A model generated the notes under the pieces. The model was given only the letters and a program-made list of their open reading frames with translations, searched no databases and had not been told where the DNA came from. 64,000 nt of DNA, taken from the NCBI GenBank assembly GCA_963665735.1, contig OY762444.1, forward strand, positions 1,550,001 through 1,614,000, given 5' to 3'. This document shows, one piece after another, positions 26,490 through 35,302 of this stretch (positions are counted from its first letter, which is position 1; each line of letters opens with the position of its first letter). The stretch is from CATOSK01 sp963665735. Lineage in GTDB: Bacteria; Chloroflexota; Dehalococcoidia; Lucifugimonadales; UBA3495. Position numbers and translations under genes: made by a program.

Positions 26490-28067
26490 ATGTCGAAAGT
26501 GCTAGTGACCGACGCCATCGCCGCCGAGGGCCTGGACTTGCTGAGTTCGTCAGTGCAGGTGGACGTTAAACGCGGGCTTGACGAGTCGCAGTTGGTGGAG
26601 ACCATCGGCGACTACGAAGCCCTGATGGTGCGCAGCGAGACCAAGGTAACGCCGAAAGTAATCGAGGCCGGGGAGCGGCTGCGGGTTATCGCACGCGCCG
26701 GCATCGGCGTGGACAACATCAACCTGGAAGCGGCGACCCAGGCCGGCATCCCGGTAGTCAACGCCCCCCTGGGCAACACGGTGGCCGCCGCCGAGCATAC
26801 CCTGGCCCTGATGCTGGCCCTGGCCCGCAACGTCCCCCAAGCCTACGCCTCCATGCGGGAAGGCCGGTGGCAGCGCAGCGCGTTCATGGGCATCGAGGTT
26901 CGGGACAAGGCATTGGGCGTCGTTGGCCTGGGACGAGTCGGCGCCGAGGTCGCCCGCCGGGCCCGGGCCTTCGGGATGCAATTGCTGGCCTACGACCCCT
27001 TCGTTTCCCCGGACTTCGCCGGGCGGCTGGGGGCCAGGCTGGTTGGACTGGAGGAGCTGCTGGGGTCTGCCGACTTCGTTACCCTGCACACGCCGTTGAC
27101 CCCCAGCACCAACAAGCTCATCGGGGCCAAAGAGTTGGCCCAACTCAAACCCGATTCCCGGCTGATTAACGTCGCCCGCGGCGAGTTGGTGGACGAAGAG
27201 GCCCTGCTGGAGGCGTTGGACGCCGGGCGTCTGGAAGCTGCCGCCCTGGACGTTTTCACCGATGAACCCCCAACCGACTGGCGATTGGCCCAGCATCCCA
27301 AGGTCATCGCCACGCCCCACCTGGGCGCCTCCACGGAAGAGGCCCAGCGGGAAGTGGCGATTGAGGCCGCCGAGCAGGTGTTGGCCATCCTGGAAGGCCG
27401 GCCGGCGGTGAACATGGTCAACGCTCCATCCCTGCGCCCCGAAGTCCAGGAAATCGTATCGCCCTACATCCAGGTGGCTGCCACCCTGGGCAAACTATTG
27501 ACCCACCTGGCCGAAGACCAGTTCGTCGGCGTCACCGTCCAGTACCAGGGCGAAGTGGCCGAACACGACACCGCCATCCTCGGAGCCGCGGTGCTGGAAG
27601 GACTGCTGTCGCCGGTGACTGACGAACAGGTCAACGTCATCAACGCCCCCCTGCTGGCCCAACGGCGGGGCCTGAGCATCACCGAGCAGAAAATATCCCA
27701 GAGCGCCGAATACGCTAGCATGATTACCGTCACGCTGCACACCACCAAAGAGGGGGTCAGCCTGGCCGGAACGTCCCTGCGCGACGGCCCGCGAATCGTC
27801 AAGGTCAACGATTACTGGATGGACCTGGAACTGTCGGCGCCTTACCTGCTTTTCGTGGACAACCCGGACCAGCCGGGTTCGGTGGGCGCCGTCGGCACGG
27901 TAGCCGGGCAGCACAACATCAACATCAGCTTTATGAAGGTGGGGCGCATCAGCCCCCGGGGCCGGGCCATGATGGTCTTGGGCCTGGACGACCCCATCCC
28001 CCCCGAAGTGCTGCAAGAAATCCAGGACCTCCCCCACGTTTACAGCGCCCGCCTGGTAGAGTTGTAG
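26490..28067 (+). CDS. serA: D-3-phosphoglycerate dehydrogenase
   Basis: First step of serine synthesis: 3-phosphoglycerate to 3-phosphohydroxypyruvate with NAD. The 525-residue protein has the substrate/NAD domains (LRVIARAGIGVDNINLEAA, NAD loop VVGLGRVGAEVARRA, LKPDSRLINVARGELVDEEAL with the catalytic Arg, and the HLGAST His), an ASB-like intervening domain from about 315, and an ACT domain from about 450 (LLFVDNPDQPGSVGAVGTVAGQ). This is the long type regulated by serine. ATG at 26490 follows GAAGAGG. Confidence 0.96.
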   Translation: MSKVLVTDAIAAEGLDLLSSSVQVDVKRGLDESQLVETIGDYEALMVRSETKVTPKVIEAGERLRVIARAGIGVDNINLEAATQAGIPVVNAPLGNTVAAAEHTLALMLALARNVPQAYASMREGRWQRSAFMGIEVRDKALGVVGLGRVGAEVARRARAFGMQLLAYDPFVSPDFAGRLGARLVGLEELLGSADFVTLHTPLTPSTNKLIGAKELAQLKPDSRLINVARGELVDEEALLEALDAGRLEAAALDVFTDEPPTDWRLAQHPKVIATPHLGASTEEAQREVAIEAAEQVLAILEGRPAVNMVNAPSLRPEVQEIVSPYIQVAATLGKLLTHLAEDQFVGVTVQYQGEVAEHDTAILGAAVLEGLLSPVTDEQVNVINAPLLAQRRGLSITEQKISQSAEYASMITVTLHTTKEGVSLAGTSLRDGPRIVKVNDYWMDLELSAPYLLFVDNPDQPGSVGAVGTVAGQHNINISFMKVGRISPRGRAMMVLGLDDPIPPEVLQEIQDLPHVYSARLVEL

Positions 28068-28112
28068 GGGTATGGCTACGGTCGAAAAGGCATCCTTGCG
28101 GCGCAGGCCAAG

Positions 28113-29197
28113 TTGGTTGACATGGAAGAAACTTACAAAGCTGAAATCAGCCGGCTGATTCAAGAATCGCCCTACGAAATTGACCAGGACGTAGAGGTGA
28201 AAGGGAGGTTGCCCACTCTGGCGAGTTCCGAGTTTCTGACTAACAAGGAACAGGGCGATTGGGCCGAGGAAGTAGTGTTCAACGCCATCAATGAGCATTC
28301 CAATGAATACCGGGCGTTGAAGTATGGTCGAGACGATTCACTGGCCGCCGGTGACCCCGGGTTCAGGGAGTTTTTTGAGGCTTACCAGGAAGAACTGAAC
28401 AGCATCGGAAAGAAGCCGGATTTGTTGGTTTTTCGGCGCTCTGATGTGCCGGACGATGCAAGACTCGACTTGACCGACCCGGTGTTTGTCCAATCTGCCA
28501 TAGCCGCCATTGAGGTCCGGTCAAGCAGTTTTTTCTCCACAAGGTACGCTGCATTCATGGAAGAAAGGACACGGCAGGCGGAAAAGGAGTGCGCCAGACT
28601 TCAAGGTCTCATTCTTCGGGAACCCTACTCCAAAGCATTGTGGGAAAAGAGCCCCGCTATCCACAAAATGATTGCGGAAGCAACCCCTGATACTTTCCGA
28701 GACTTGGACTTTAGAAGAAGAAGTTGGTCATCATCTGAAACTCTGCAACAGCTTAGCGAATACCTGAAACGTCTGAAAGAGCAAATAAGCACTTTGCACA
28801 AACGGGACTACCTGAGTATAACCCCGAAACTTGAGGACATCGCCCTCGTCAATCGCTGGATACAAAACTTCGGCGTTCCGCATTATTACCTCCAGGTTTT
28901 CTTCGACAAAGCCTATATCATACCGTTTCGGGACATCCTCGAATTGACTGCTGACACGGAAAAAGAGGATGTGTTTTTTCGGTGGAACGGGATACCAAGA
29001 ACCAGGGCAAGACCACAATTAAAGTGAATGTCGGATTTTGCAAGGAGGTCTTGGGCCGGATTGAAATGCCCGAACACCAATCCGCCCTGAAAGAGTTGGA
29101 ACGGGGCCGCCTCTTGTTCTACGTTAAATTCAGCGGCGGCAAGGGTTATCTGGACCCGGAGGTTTTCTCCCAAGAGATTGGCAATGGCGTCCCTTGA
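28113..29197 (+). pseudogene. AccI-like restriction endonuclease, frameshifted
   Basis: Two ORFs in different frames make one protein. Frame 1 (28113-29027) holds KPDLLVFRR and AIEVRSSSFFSTRYAAF, a PD-(D/E)XK core with Arg for Lys, and runs out of homology after DVFF. Frame 2 (28982-29197) continues with VERDTKNQGKTTIKVNV and RGRLLFYVKFSGGKGYLD. They join at a run of six T at 28974-28979; one extra T would give an unbroken protein of about 360 residues, close to the size of R.AccI. The family (GT-MK-AC cutters) is from memory and moderate. TTG at 28113 or ATG at 28122 starts it. The cognate methyltransferase follows with overlap. Confidence 0.72.
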
Positions 29198-30707
29198 AAC
29201 AAACTACCTGGCAACTGTAAGCAGTTCCCACCGGAAGGCTTACGGGCAGTTCTTTACCCACCCAGCGATTGCGAAGTTCATGGTTTCGTGGGTTACGGAA
29301 GGCGGAACCACAACTCTCCATGACCCCGCCTTTGGATTGGGCGCTTTCTCTGACGTTTTGACCGGAACACCCGACGTTAGTTTCACTGGCAGCGAGGTTG
29401 ACCCCAAGATTCTGGGATTCTGGGAGAATGCGACGCCGAACAGTCCTGCCAAGGTAGATGGAGAAGATTACCTGCTCTCCTGGGGCCGTTCCCACCGGGG
29501 GATAGTCTGCAACCCTCCCTACATGAGATTCCAGAAGTTTTTGAACCGCGATGTAGTTTTCCGGGAGTTTCAAAGCCGGATAAACTGTAGGCTGCCCGGT
29601 TACATTAACACCGCATCGGCGTTTCTGATGAAATCGTTGGCCGAATTGGAAACACCCGGACGCCTGGCCTACATTATGCCCCTGGAATTTCTGAATACCG
29701 GGTATGGAGTAGCCGTCAAGGAGCGGTTGGCGGACGGGCGTCACCTTTTTGCGATTATCCGGTTGGACTGCGAAAGGGAGGCGTTCCCTGATGCGACTAC
29801 TTCGGCAGGAATCATCCTTTACGACTCGGCCAAGACGTTCCCCGATGTAAAACTGTACGTTGCCGATTCCATTGCCCAACTCCATAGTTTGTTGAGCCGT
29901 TCTCCCAAGGCAACGGTTCCTTACGACAATCTCCAGCCCACGGCCAAATGGCTGCCCCATTTCGATGAGAACCCGGTATCCGTTGGCGGCGGCTTGACTA
30001 TCCCACTCAGCCACTACGGTCATTTCAGCCGGGGCATCGCCACCGGCGCCAACGGTTTTTTCGTGCTGCGGCCTTCCGAGGCTAAAGCCTTGGGGCTGAG
30101 CCGCGCGGAATTGACTTCCGTCATCACCCGGAGCGCGCAAATCCAGGCGCCCTTTTTCACCGACGCCGACCACGACAGCCTGGCCAGCCGGGATGAACGC
30201 ACCCTCCTTTTCGACGTGGCCGGCTCGCCATCAGACGAAGCGAGTCGCTATATTCGTTTCGGGGAACAGCAAGGATTTGACCGGCGGTTTTTGACCAGGA
30301 CTCGTACCCCTTGGTACAAAACGGAAAGTCGGCAGCCCGCGCCGCTGCTCTTGGGCGTTTTCTCCCGGGGTGGTTACAAAATAGTCCGAAATACGTCTCA
30401 CGCATTAAACCTGACCTGTTTTCATGGTTTCCAACCCAACCTGGCAGGCCAACGCTACCTTGACCATATTTTCCTGTATCTTTCCTCCGACACGGGCCGG
30501 GAAATAGTGTCGTTGTCCATGCGGAAATATGGGGATTCCCTAGACAAGTTCGAGCCGAATGACCTCAACGGGGCCTTGGTTCCAACCCTGGGGGTGTTTG
30601 ACGCGATTCCCGCCAAACATCTGGAGTCCGCCCTCCGTCATACCAGAGAAACGGGACGCATACCGAACTACGTGGATTCCTGGTTCGCAGGATTAAAAGA
30701 CCAATAA
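29184..30707 (+). CDS. N6-adenine DNA methyltransferase, AccI-like
   Basis: 507 residues. The SAM motif DPAFGLGAF is at about 47-55, and the catalytic motif NPPYMRFQKF at 110-119. The later part (GRLAYIMPLEFLNTGYGVAVKERL) is typical of gamma-type N6-adenine enzymes, followed by a target recognition region of about 300 residues. It protects the host DNA from the endonuclease encoded just upstream and overlaps it by 14 nt. Unlike the nuclease it is intact, so the system may now be methylation-only. Confidence 0.88.
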   Translation: MASLETNYLATVSSSHRKAYGQFFTHPAIAKFMVSWVTEGGTTTLHDPAFGLGAFSDVLTGTPDVSFTGSEVDPKILGFWENATPNSPAKVDGEDYLLSWGRSHRGIVCNPPYMRFQKFLNRDVVFREFQSRINCRLPGYINTASAFLMKSLAELETPGRLAYIMPLEFLNTGYGVAVKERLADGRHLFAIIRLDCEREAFPDATTSAGIILYDSAKTFPDVKLYVADSIAQLHSLLSRSPKATVPYDNLQPTAKWLPHFDENPVSVGGGLTIPLSHYGHFSRGIATGANGFFVLRPSEAKALGLSRAELTSVITRSAQIQAPFFTDADHDSLASRDERTLLFDVAGSPSDEASRYIRFGEQQGFDRRFLTRTRTPWYKTESRQPAPLLLGVFSRGGYKIVRNTSHALNLTCFHGFQPNLAGQRYLDHIFLYLSSDTGREIVSLSMRKYGDSLDKFEPNDLNGALVPTLGVFDAIPAKHLESALRHTRETGRIPNYVDSWFAGLKDQ

Positions 30708-30709
30708 AG

Positions 30710-31144
30710 ATGACGGCGCAAGAACGTCTTAACCTGGAACCCCTGGAACGGGCCAATGCCCGGTTGGGACGTTTTATCGCCCGCTACTCCGAAGTCGGCC
30801 AAAATGACCCCGATTCCGACATTTTCCACGCCGCCGTGGTCAAGGGATTTGAATACACTTACGAACTGGCCTTCAACGCCATCCGCAGATACGTGGCCTA
30901 CAACGTACTATCTCCCGGAAGGGTGGGCCAAATGCGTATCCCCGACATATTGCGGGCAGCCGCCAGGAACGGCCTGATTGCCTCGGTGGATGACTGGTTC
31001 GAGTTCCGGGAACGTCGAAATTCCACTTCCCACGAATACTTTGACCCGGAATCCGCCGACCGCATCGTGAATACTGCCCCGGCGTTGCACCGGGCCGCCA
31101 GCGAACTGCTGGAAACGCTGCGGGCCAACCTGGAATCCCAATAA
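30710..31144 (+). CDS. HEPN protein of an MNT/HEPN pair (HI0074-type)
   Basis: 144 residues. Helical, with FEYTYELAFNAIRRYVAYN and the R-X4-H motif RNSTSHEYF at about 103-111, typical of nucleotidyltransferase substrate-binding/HEPN toxins. It starts 2 nt after the methyltransferase stop and precedes an MNT gene by 22 nt, so it may be expressed with the restriction-modification genes. Confidence 0.85.
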   Translation: MTAQERLNLEPLERANARLGRFIARYSEVGQNDPDSDIFHAAVVKGFEYTYELAFNAIRRYVAYNVLSPGRVGQMRIPDILRAAARNGLIASVDDWFEFRERRNSTSHEYFDPESADRIVNTAPALHRAASELLETLRANLESQ

Positions 31145-31166
31145 GCAAGAATCAAGCCGCCCAACC

Positions 31167-31487
31167 ATGCAAGTGCCTATCTCCGACGTGGACATTACCC
31201 CCCAGCACCTGGAGTTGCTGGCCGCTATCATCCACCGCCACGCTCCGGGCCGGGAAGTGTGGGCCTACGGTTCGCGGGTCAACGGCCAGTCCTGGCAATA
31301 CTCCGACCTGGACCTGGTAGTGCTAGGCGAAGAACCGTTGAAGGCAATGGACCGGGAAAACCTGCTGGACGATTTGTCGGAAACCCGCATCCCGTACCTG
31401 ATAGACCTCCAGGACTGGAGCCGCATTCCCCAAAGCTGGCGGGAAGAAATACAACGCTGCTATGCAGTAATCCATTCCCCCACATAG
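31167..31487 (+). CDS. Minimal nucleotidyltransferase (MNT) antitoxin
   Basis: 106 residues with the complete MNT motif: VWAYGSRVNGQSWQYSDLDLVV, with GS at 35-36 and Asp47/Asp49. Unlike the gene at 4616, the catalytic residues are intact. In known pairs the MNT protein adds AMP to, and silences, the HEPN toxin. Here it follows its HEPN partner. Confidence 0.88.
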   Translation: MQVPISDVDITPQHLELLAAIIHRHAPGREVWAYGSRVNGQSWQYSDLDLVVLGEEPLKAMDRENLLDDLSETRIPYLIDLQDWSRIPQSWREEIQRCYAVIHSPT

Positions 31488-31668
31488 CCGGAACCGTCCT
31501 GACCCACTCCGGTCAACCCGCAGACCGCCGGCGTTTGACAAACCCCCGGCCCAATGCCATATTCCCAACACCGGGTTGGCCCGTCGTCTAACGCGGGGCA
31601 ACGCCAGCCAACCGCCATCCATTCATCAACAACCGGCGCATTGCCAGCCAAATCAGGAGGAACTTGTT

Positions 31669-32718
31669 ATGGCCGACCGCATCGCCATTATGGGAGCCGG
31701 AGCCTTGGGGAGCTACACCGCCGCCTACCTGGCTCGGGAAGGCGAGGACGTGACAATCATTGATATGTGGCCGGAGCACGTGGAGACGGTGCGTTCCCAG
31801 GGACTGCGGGCCAGCGGCAGCCAGGGCGACTTTACCGTGCCGGTCAAGGCCATGCACTTGACCGACGCCCAGGGCATCAACGACCCCTTCGACTACGCCT
31901 TCATTTCCATGAAATCCTACGACACCGAATGGGCCACCCACTTCATCAAGCGGTACGTCAAGCCCGACGGGTATTTCATCTCCCTGCAAAACTGCTGGAA
32001 CGACCCCATAATCGCCGAAATCGTGGGGCAGGAACGGGAGATCGGCTGCATCGCCTCCCATATCGAAGTCGCCCTGTGGGAGCCGGGCCACGTCAACCGG
32101 GGCGGCGCGCCGGGCCGCGACCACGGCTATACCGTCTTCCGGGTGGGGGAGCAGGACGGTCGGATTACCCCTCGTTCCGAGCATATCGCCGGCAAGATGG
32201 ACTACATTGACGCCGCCTACGCCACTGACAACCTTTGGGGCGAGCGGTGGGCCAAGCTGTGCCAGAACGGGATGGGCAACGCCATTTCCGCCATGTCCAC
32301 CCTGGGTTCGCAGGACATGGCCGACGACCCCCGCTGCCGGATGATTCGCATTCACCTGGCCAAGGAAGGCGCGCAAGTGGGGCTGGCCCAGGGCTTGGAT
32401 GTCGTGGCAATCAACGGCAAGGCGGCGGCGCTGTGGGCCGACGCCGACAAGGGCGACGTTTACGAAGAGTTGGACGATTTCATGTCCACCCAGCGGGGAC
32501 GGGTCAACTGGCTGGCGTCCATGGCCCAGGACGTACACAAGGGCCGCCACTCGGAAATTGACTTTATGAACGGGTTAATCTGCCGCAAGGGGCGGGAGAA
32601 CGGGGTGGAAACACCCTTCAACGACGCCATCGTGGACGCCATGCACGGCGTGGACGACGGTTCCATCAATCCGGGGCCGGAACTGGTGCAAAGCATCCTC
32701 AACGCCGTAGGCCGTTAG
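31669..32718 (+). CDS. Ketopantoate reductase-like oxidoreductase
   Basis: 349 residues. An NADP Rossmann loop at the N-terminus (IAIMGAGALGSYTAAYLAREGEDV), the ApbA/PanE middle SMKSYDTEWATHFI and SLQNCWND, and the helical C-terminal domain (WAKLCQNGMGNAISAMST) with the catalytic Lys. PanE makes pantoate for coenzyme A; many paralogues act on other substrates, and this one is not near other pantothenate genes. A strong AGGAGGA ribosome site sets the ATG at 31669. Confidence 0.88.
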   Translation: MADRIAIMGAGALGSYTAAYLAREGEDVTIIDMWPEHVETVRSQGLRASGSQGDFTVPVKAMHLTDAQGINDPFDYAFISMKSYDTEWATHFIKRYVKPDGYFISLQNCWNDPIIAEIVGQEREIGCIASHIEVALWEPGHVNRGGAPGRDHGYTVFRVGEQDGRITPRSEHIAGKMDYIDAAYATDNLWGERWAKLCQNGMGNAISAMSTLGSQDMADDPRCRMIRIHLAKEGAQVGLAQGLDVVAINGKAAALWADADKGDVYEELDDFMSTQRGRVNWLASMAQDVHKGRHSEIDFMNGLICRKGRENGVETPFNDAIVDAMHGVDDGSINPGPELVQSILNAVGR

Positions 32719-32758
32719 GGGCGAAACCCGGCGGCAGCCGTCGCATAGACGGCAAACC

Positions 32759-32880
32759 CGTCATACCGGCGCAGGCCGGTATCCAGGATTCCCGGCCCAC
32801 GGAGACGTTGTTGCATACTTGGGATTTCTGGATTCCGGTCCCGTATCGTGGTACAGGGCCGGCTTTTCGCCGGAATGACG
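32759..32880. repeat. Composite family A repeat
   Basis: Opens with CGTCATACCGGCGCAGGCCG and closes with the inverted partner ending in TTTCGCCGGAATGACG. The centre differs from other copies. Confidence 0.82.
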
Positions 32881-32920
32881 TTACTTCTTGACAAAGCAAC
32901 GGTTCAAATAAGTTGCGCTG

Positions 32921-33355
32921 CTAGGCTTGGGGACAAATGCAACCATCCTCCGCCTCGCCGGGGGAGTAGATTTCCAACGCTACAAGCAGTTCTGCTGCGA
33001 CCCCGACCCCCAAAGCTGCAAGCCGCCGGGAGTTCATGCGCTGGTTCCCGTACCGGAGCAACGGGGCAAGGTTGTAGTCCGACTGATTCCTGAGCAGCCG
33101 CAGGTTGTTGAGCAACCGTCCGACTATTCGGGCGTCCGGGTTGTGCGCACGACGGAAACGGTCGCAAAGTTCGGTATGTCTGCTGCGGTTGCGCCTTAAC
33201 GGGCCAGCGTTGGGATTCCTGCGGAAAAACCGGCAGCAGGCTTCGTGATGCAGCCCGTAATACAGCCGGTTGACGGCGGTGCGCTGTTCCGACTCCGTTG
33301 TTGCCCTCTGCGCGATGGCAACCCCCAGCCGGTAAAATTCCAGCGGTCTCACCAC
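32921..33355 (-). CDS. HEPN domain protein
   Basis: 144 residues. The helical HEPN pattern NRLYYGLHHEACCRFF near the N-terminus and LLRNQSDYNLAP at about 98-109 (the R..SDYN motif of MNT-linked HEPN proteins). Arg-rich middle. It overlaps the 3' end of the upstream gene at 33349 by 7 nt, so the two are coupled. Confidence 0.7.
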   Translation of the reverse strand: MVRPLEFYRLGVAIAQRATTESEQRTAVNRLYYGLHHEACCRFFRRNPNAGPLRRNRSRHTELCDRFRRAHNPDARIVGRLLNNLRLLRNQSDYNLAPLLRYGNQRMNSRRLAALGVGVAAELLVALEIYSPGEAEDGCICPQA

Positions 33356-33699
33356 TCAACGGGAACAAACCCGAAATCAATGCACCGGGTATGGTCATCG
33401 TTTTCCTCTTCCGACCATTCCTTGGCCCATTCGCAAGTTTTCTCTACGATTGCCCGCTCCCACTTGAAAATCATATTCCAATCGGCGTCAACCAGCATCG
33501 CCAGGTCGAGATTCCAGGAATCCCCCTCGCTCAGCGTGTCGTCAACAATTACTTCCGCCGATTTCAGCTTATCGCCGCACAACTCCACCGCGGCCCGGTA
33601 AATGTCAATCAAGACCTTTTCCCGGAACCCGGTCAGCATCTCCCGGGCCTCCGGCGAAAAGTCAAGCAGCGTCTCAGGTTCGTTCTTGAGGTTAGTCAT
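33349..33699 (-). CDS. Nucleotidyltransferase-like partner of the HEPN protein
   Basis: 116 residues. The segment DDTLSEGDSWNLDLAMLVDADW resembles an MNT strand-turn with D-x-D (NLDL), and the end is CIDFGFVPVEW. The GS motif is not clear, so this would be a diverged MNT-type antitoxin. ATG at 33699 follows AAGGGGA; a longer ORF lacks that. The pairing with an overlapping HEPN gene supports the role; the fold call is inference. Confidence 0.55.
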   Translation of the reverse strand: MTNLKNEPETLLDFSPEAREMLTGFREKVLIDIYRAAVELCGDKLKSAEVIVDDTLSEGDSWNLDLAMLVDADWNMIFKWERAIVEKTCEWAKEWSEEENDDHTRCIDFGFVPVEW

Positions 33700-33763
33700 A
33701 ATGCAATCCCCTTGAAAGCCGCGGGTTATTCCGGCGCAGTGATTCCGGTAAACCCACTCCGGT

Positions 33764-33792
33764 ATTATCGTAACACAGACCGGCCCTTGCAA
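33764..33792 (-). promoter_or_regulatory. Promoter of the NTase-like/HEPN pair
   Basis: On the minus strand, -35 TTGCAA (33787-33792) and -10 GATAAT (33764-33769) with a 17-nt spacer, about 60 nt before the ATG. Confidence 0.5.
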
Positions 33793-33850
33793 CCGCAGTA
33801 GTTATACCTAGTCAGCGATTCCAGCAACACCAAGGCAACGGATTTCCCCG

Positions 33851-35056
33851 CTACTCCACAATAAGGTAACGGCGAAATTCCTCCATAGTCATGTCCGCCC
33901 GCAGGTAGGGGCTGGTGTAGAGGGCCAGCAGTTTTTCCTCCAGGGGCGTCAAGGCGTGGGTCTGGGACGGGTCCGGCGGACGGACGCTCATCAGGTAGTT
34001 GCCTTCCGGCAGGTGGCCCATGGGAATCAGGGCGTGTAAAAGTTCGTGCTTCAGCACCTGTCCAAAAAACTCGTCGGGGGCGGAAATATAAATGGTGGAG
34101 AATTGCCTAACGTCCACTTCCTCATATACGCTGCAACCGTACCGCTCCGGGCAGTTGGCGGGAGACTCGACGCCCAGGTGCAGGAACAGGTTGGCCGACT
34201 GGGACGACTCGGCCTCCGAAACTTTGACTTTCAGTTTATCCTCAATCCAGGGTATGTAGGCGCGAAACTTTTCCCGCTGCCCTTCGCCCTCAACGATGGT
34301 GTAAAAGACTTCCTGGGGCAACCACTTGACTTGCCGGCCCAGGAAAGTAAACCTCCCCGCGCAAGAGGTGTCGTTAGGTTCCCGCAAGTCCGTACTCTCA
34401 GAGAAGCAGTCCCAAACGCTCTGTTCCACCCACAGTTTCTTTTCCGGCGGCACCACGTGGTAGGTGACTACTTGCAGGCCGCAATCCGTCCCTTCGGTGT
34501 GCGGGGCAAAGCCGATGGCCTCGATGTCGGCCCGCATAAGCTCTTCGTATTCTTCCACGGAGGCTTGGCACCCGACGACAAACTGCTGGGTTGGCACGAA
34601 AGTGTCGTCGCCTTCCACCGCCCGTTGCAGCCCGCCTAGCCCCAATCGCTGCCGTTCCTGGTTGAACCGGGTAAAAGCGGCCTCGTCAACGGGTACGGGT
34701 TCGGGCGTGGGAGTAGCCGTCGGGGGAATCGGCGTGGGAACAGGCGTCGCCGTGGGCGCGGGAGCCGGAGTCGGTGCAGGTTCCGGGGCCAGGGTTGGCG
34801 TTGAGGCCGGCGTCGGGGGCGGTTCTGGCGTGGGGGTAAGGGTCAGGGCCGGCGTGGGTAAAGGGGCGCTGGCGGGCGGCGCAGTCGGCTCCGGTTCGGG
34901 CGTCGGCGCAACCGTCGGAGCGGGCGTAAACGTCGGGTTGGCGTCAGCCGTTGTGCCCGCTGCGGCCCCGTTTGCTGCCGAGTCCGTCGGCGTTGTTTGA
35001 GTACCGCAGGCCGTCAGGAACAGGGCCATCAACAGCAGACAAATCCCCATCTTCAT
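33851..35056 (-). CDS. Lipoprotein with HExxH zinc-protease motif
   Basis: 401 residues. A lipoprotein signal ends in LTAC at Cys17. A linker of about 110 residues, nearly all Pro/Thr/Ala/Glu, follows. The C-terminal domain holds KHELLHALIPMGH at about 336-348: HExxH plus a third His, the zincin pattern, with several Cys pairs before it. It would be a surface-tethered metalloprotease; no family name can be given. ATG at 35056 follows GGGAGGGG. Confidence 0.75.
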   Translation of the reverse strand: MKMGICLLLMALFLTACGTQTTPTDSAANGAAAGTTADANPTFTPAPTVAPTPEPEPTAPPASAPLPTPALTLTPTPEPPPTPASTPTLAPEPAPTPAPAPTATPVPTPIPPTATPTPEPVPVDEAAFTRFNQERQRLGLGGLQRAVEGDDTFVPTQQFVVGCQASVEEYEELMRADIEAIGFAPHTEGTDCGLQVVTYHVVPPEKKLWVEQSVWDCFSESTDLREPNDTSCAGRFTFLGRQVKWLPQEVFYTIVEGEGQREKFRAYIPWIEDKLKVKVSEAESSQSANLFLHLGVESPANCPERYGCSVYEEVDVRQFSTIYISAPDEFFGQVLKHELLHALIPMGHLPEGNYLMSVRPPDPSQTHALTPLEEKLLALYTSPYLRADMTMEEFRRYLIVE

Positions 35057-35114
35057 ACATCCCCTCCCAACAACGGACGGCTCGGCGCGGGCGGCAGGTT
35101 CCCGCCTTACCTCC

Positions 35115-35120
35115 ATTATA
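35115..35120 (-). promoter_or_regulatory. -10 box of the lipoprotein gene
   Basis: TATAAT on the minus strand, about 60 nt before the start codon. Confidence 0.45.
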
Positions 35121-35302
35121 CATTCGGCGCTTCCGTTATATCCCGGTTTCAACAGCCCCTTGACCCCGTAACCTCGCCCCGGCTAGCATAACCGCAGCAA
35201 TCCCCAACTCCGGCCAACGCGCCGGAACGCCGGCGACTTCCCCGGCGGGTCGTCCATCCCGCCAACCATGAAACGCCGCAAATATCAGGAGCCCCGACAA
35301 CC

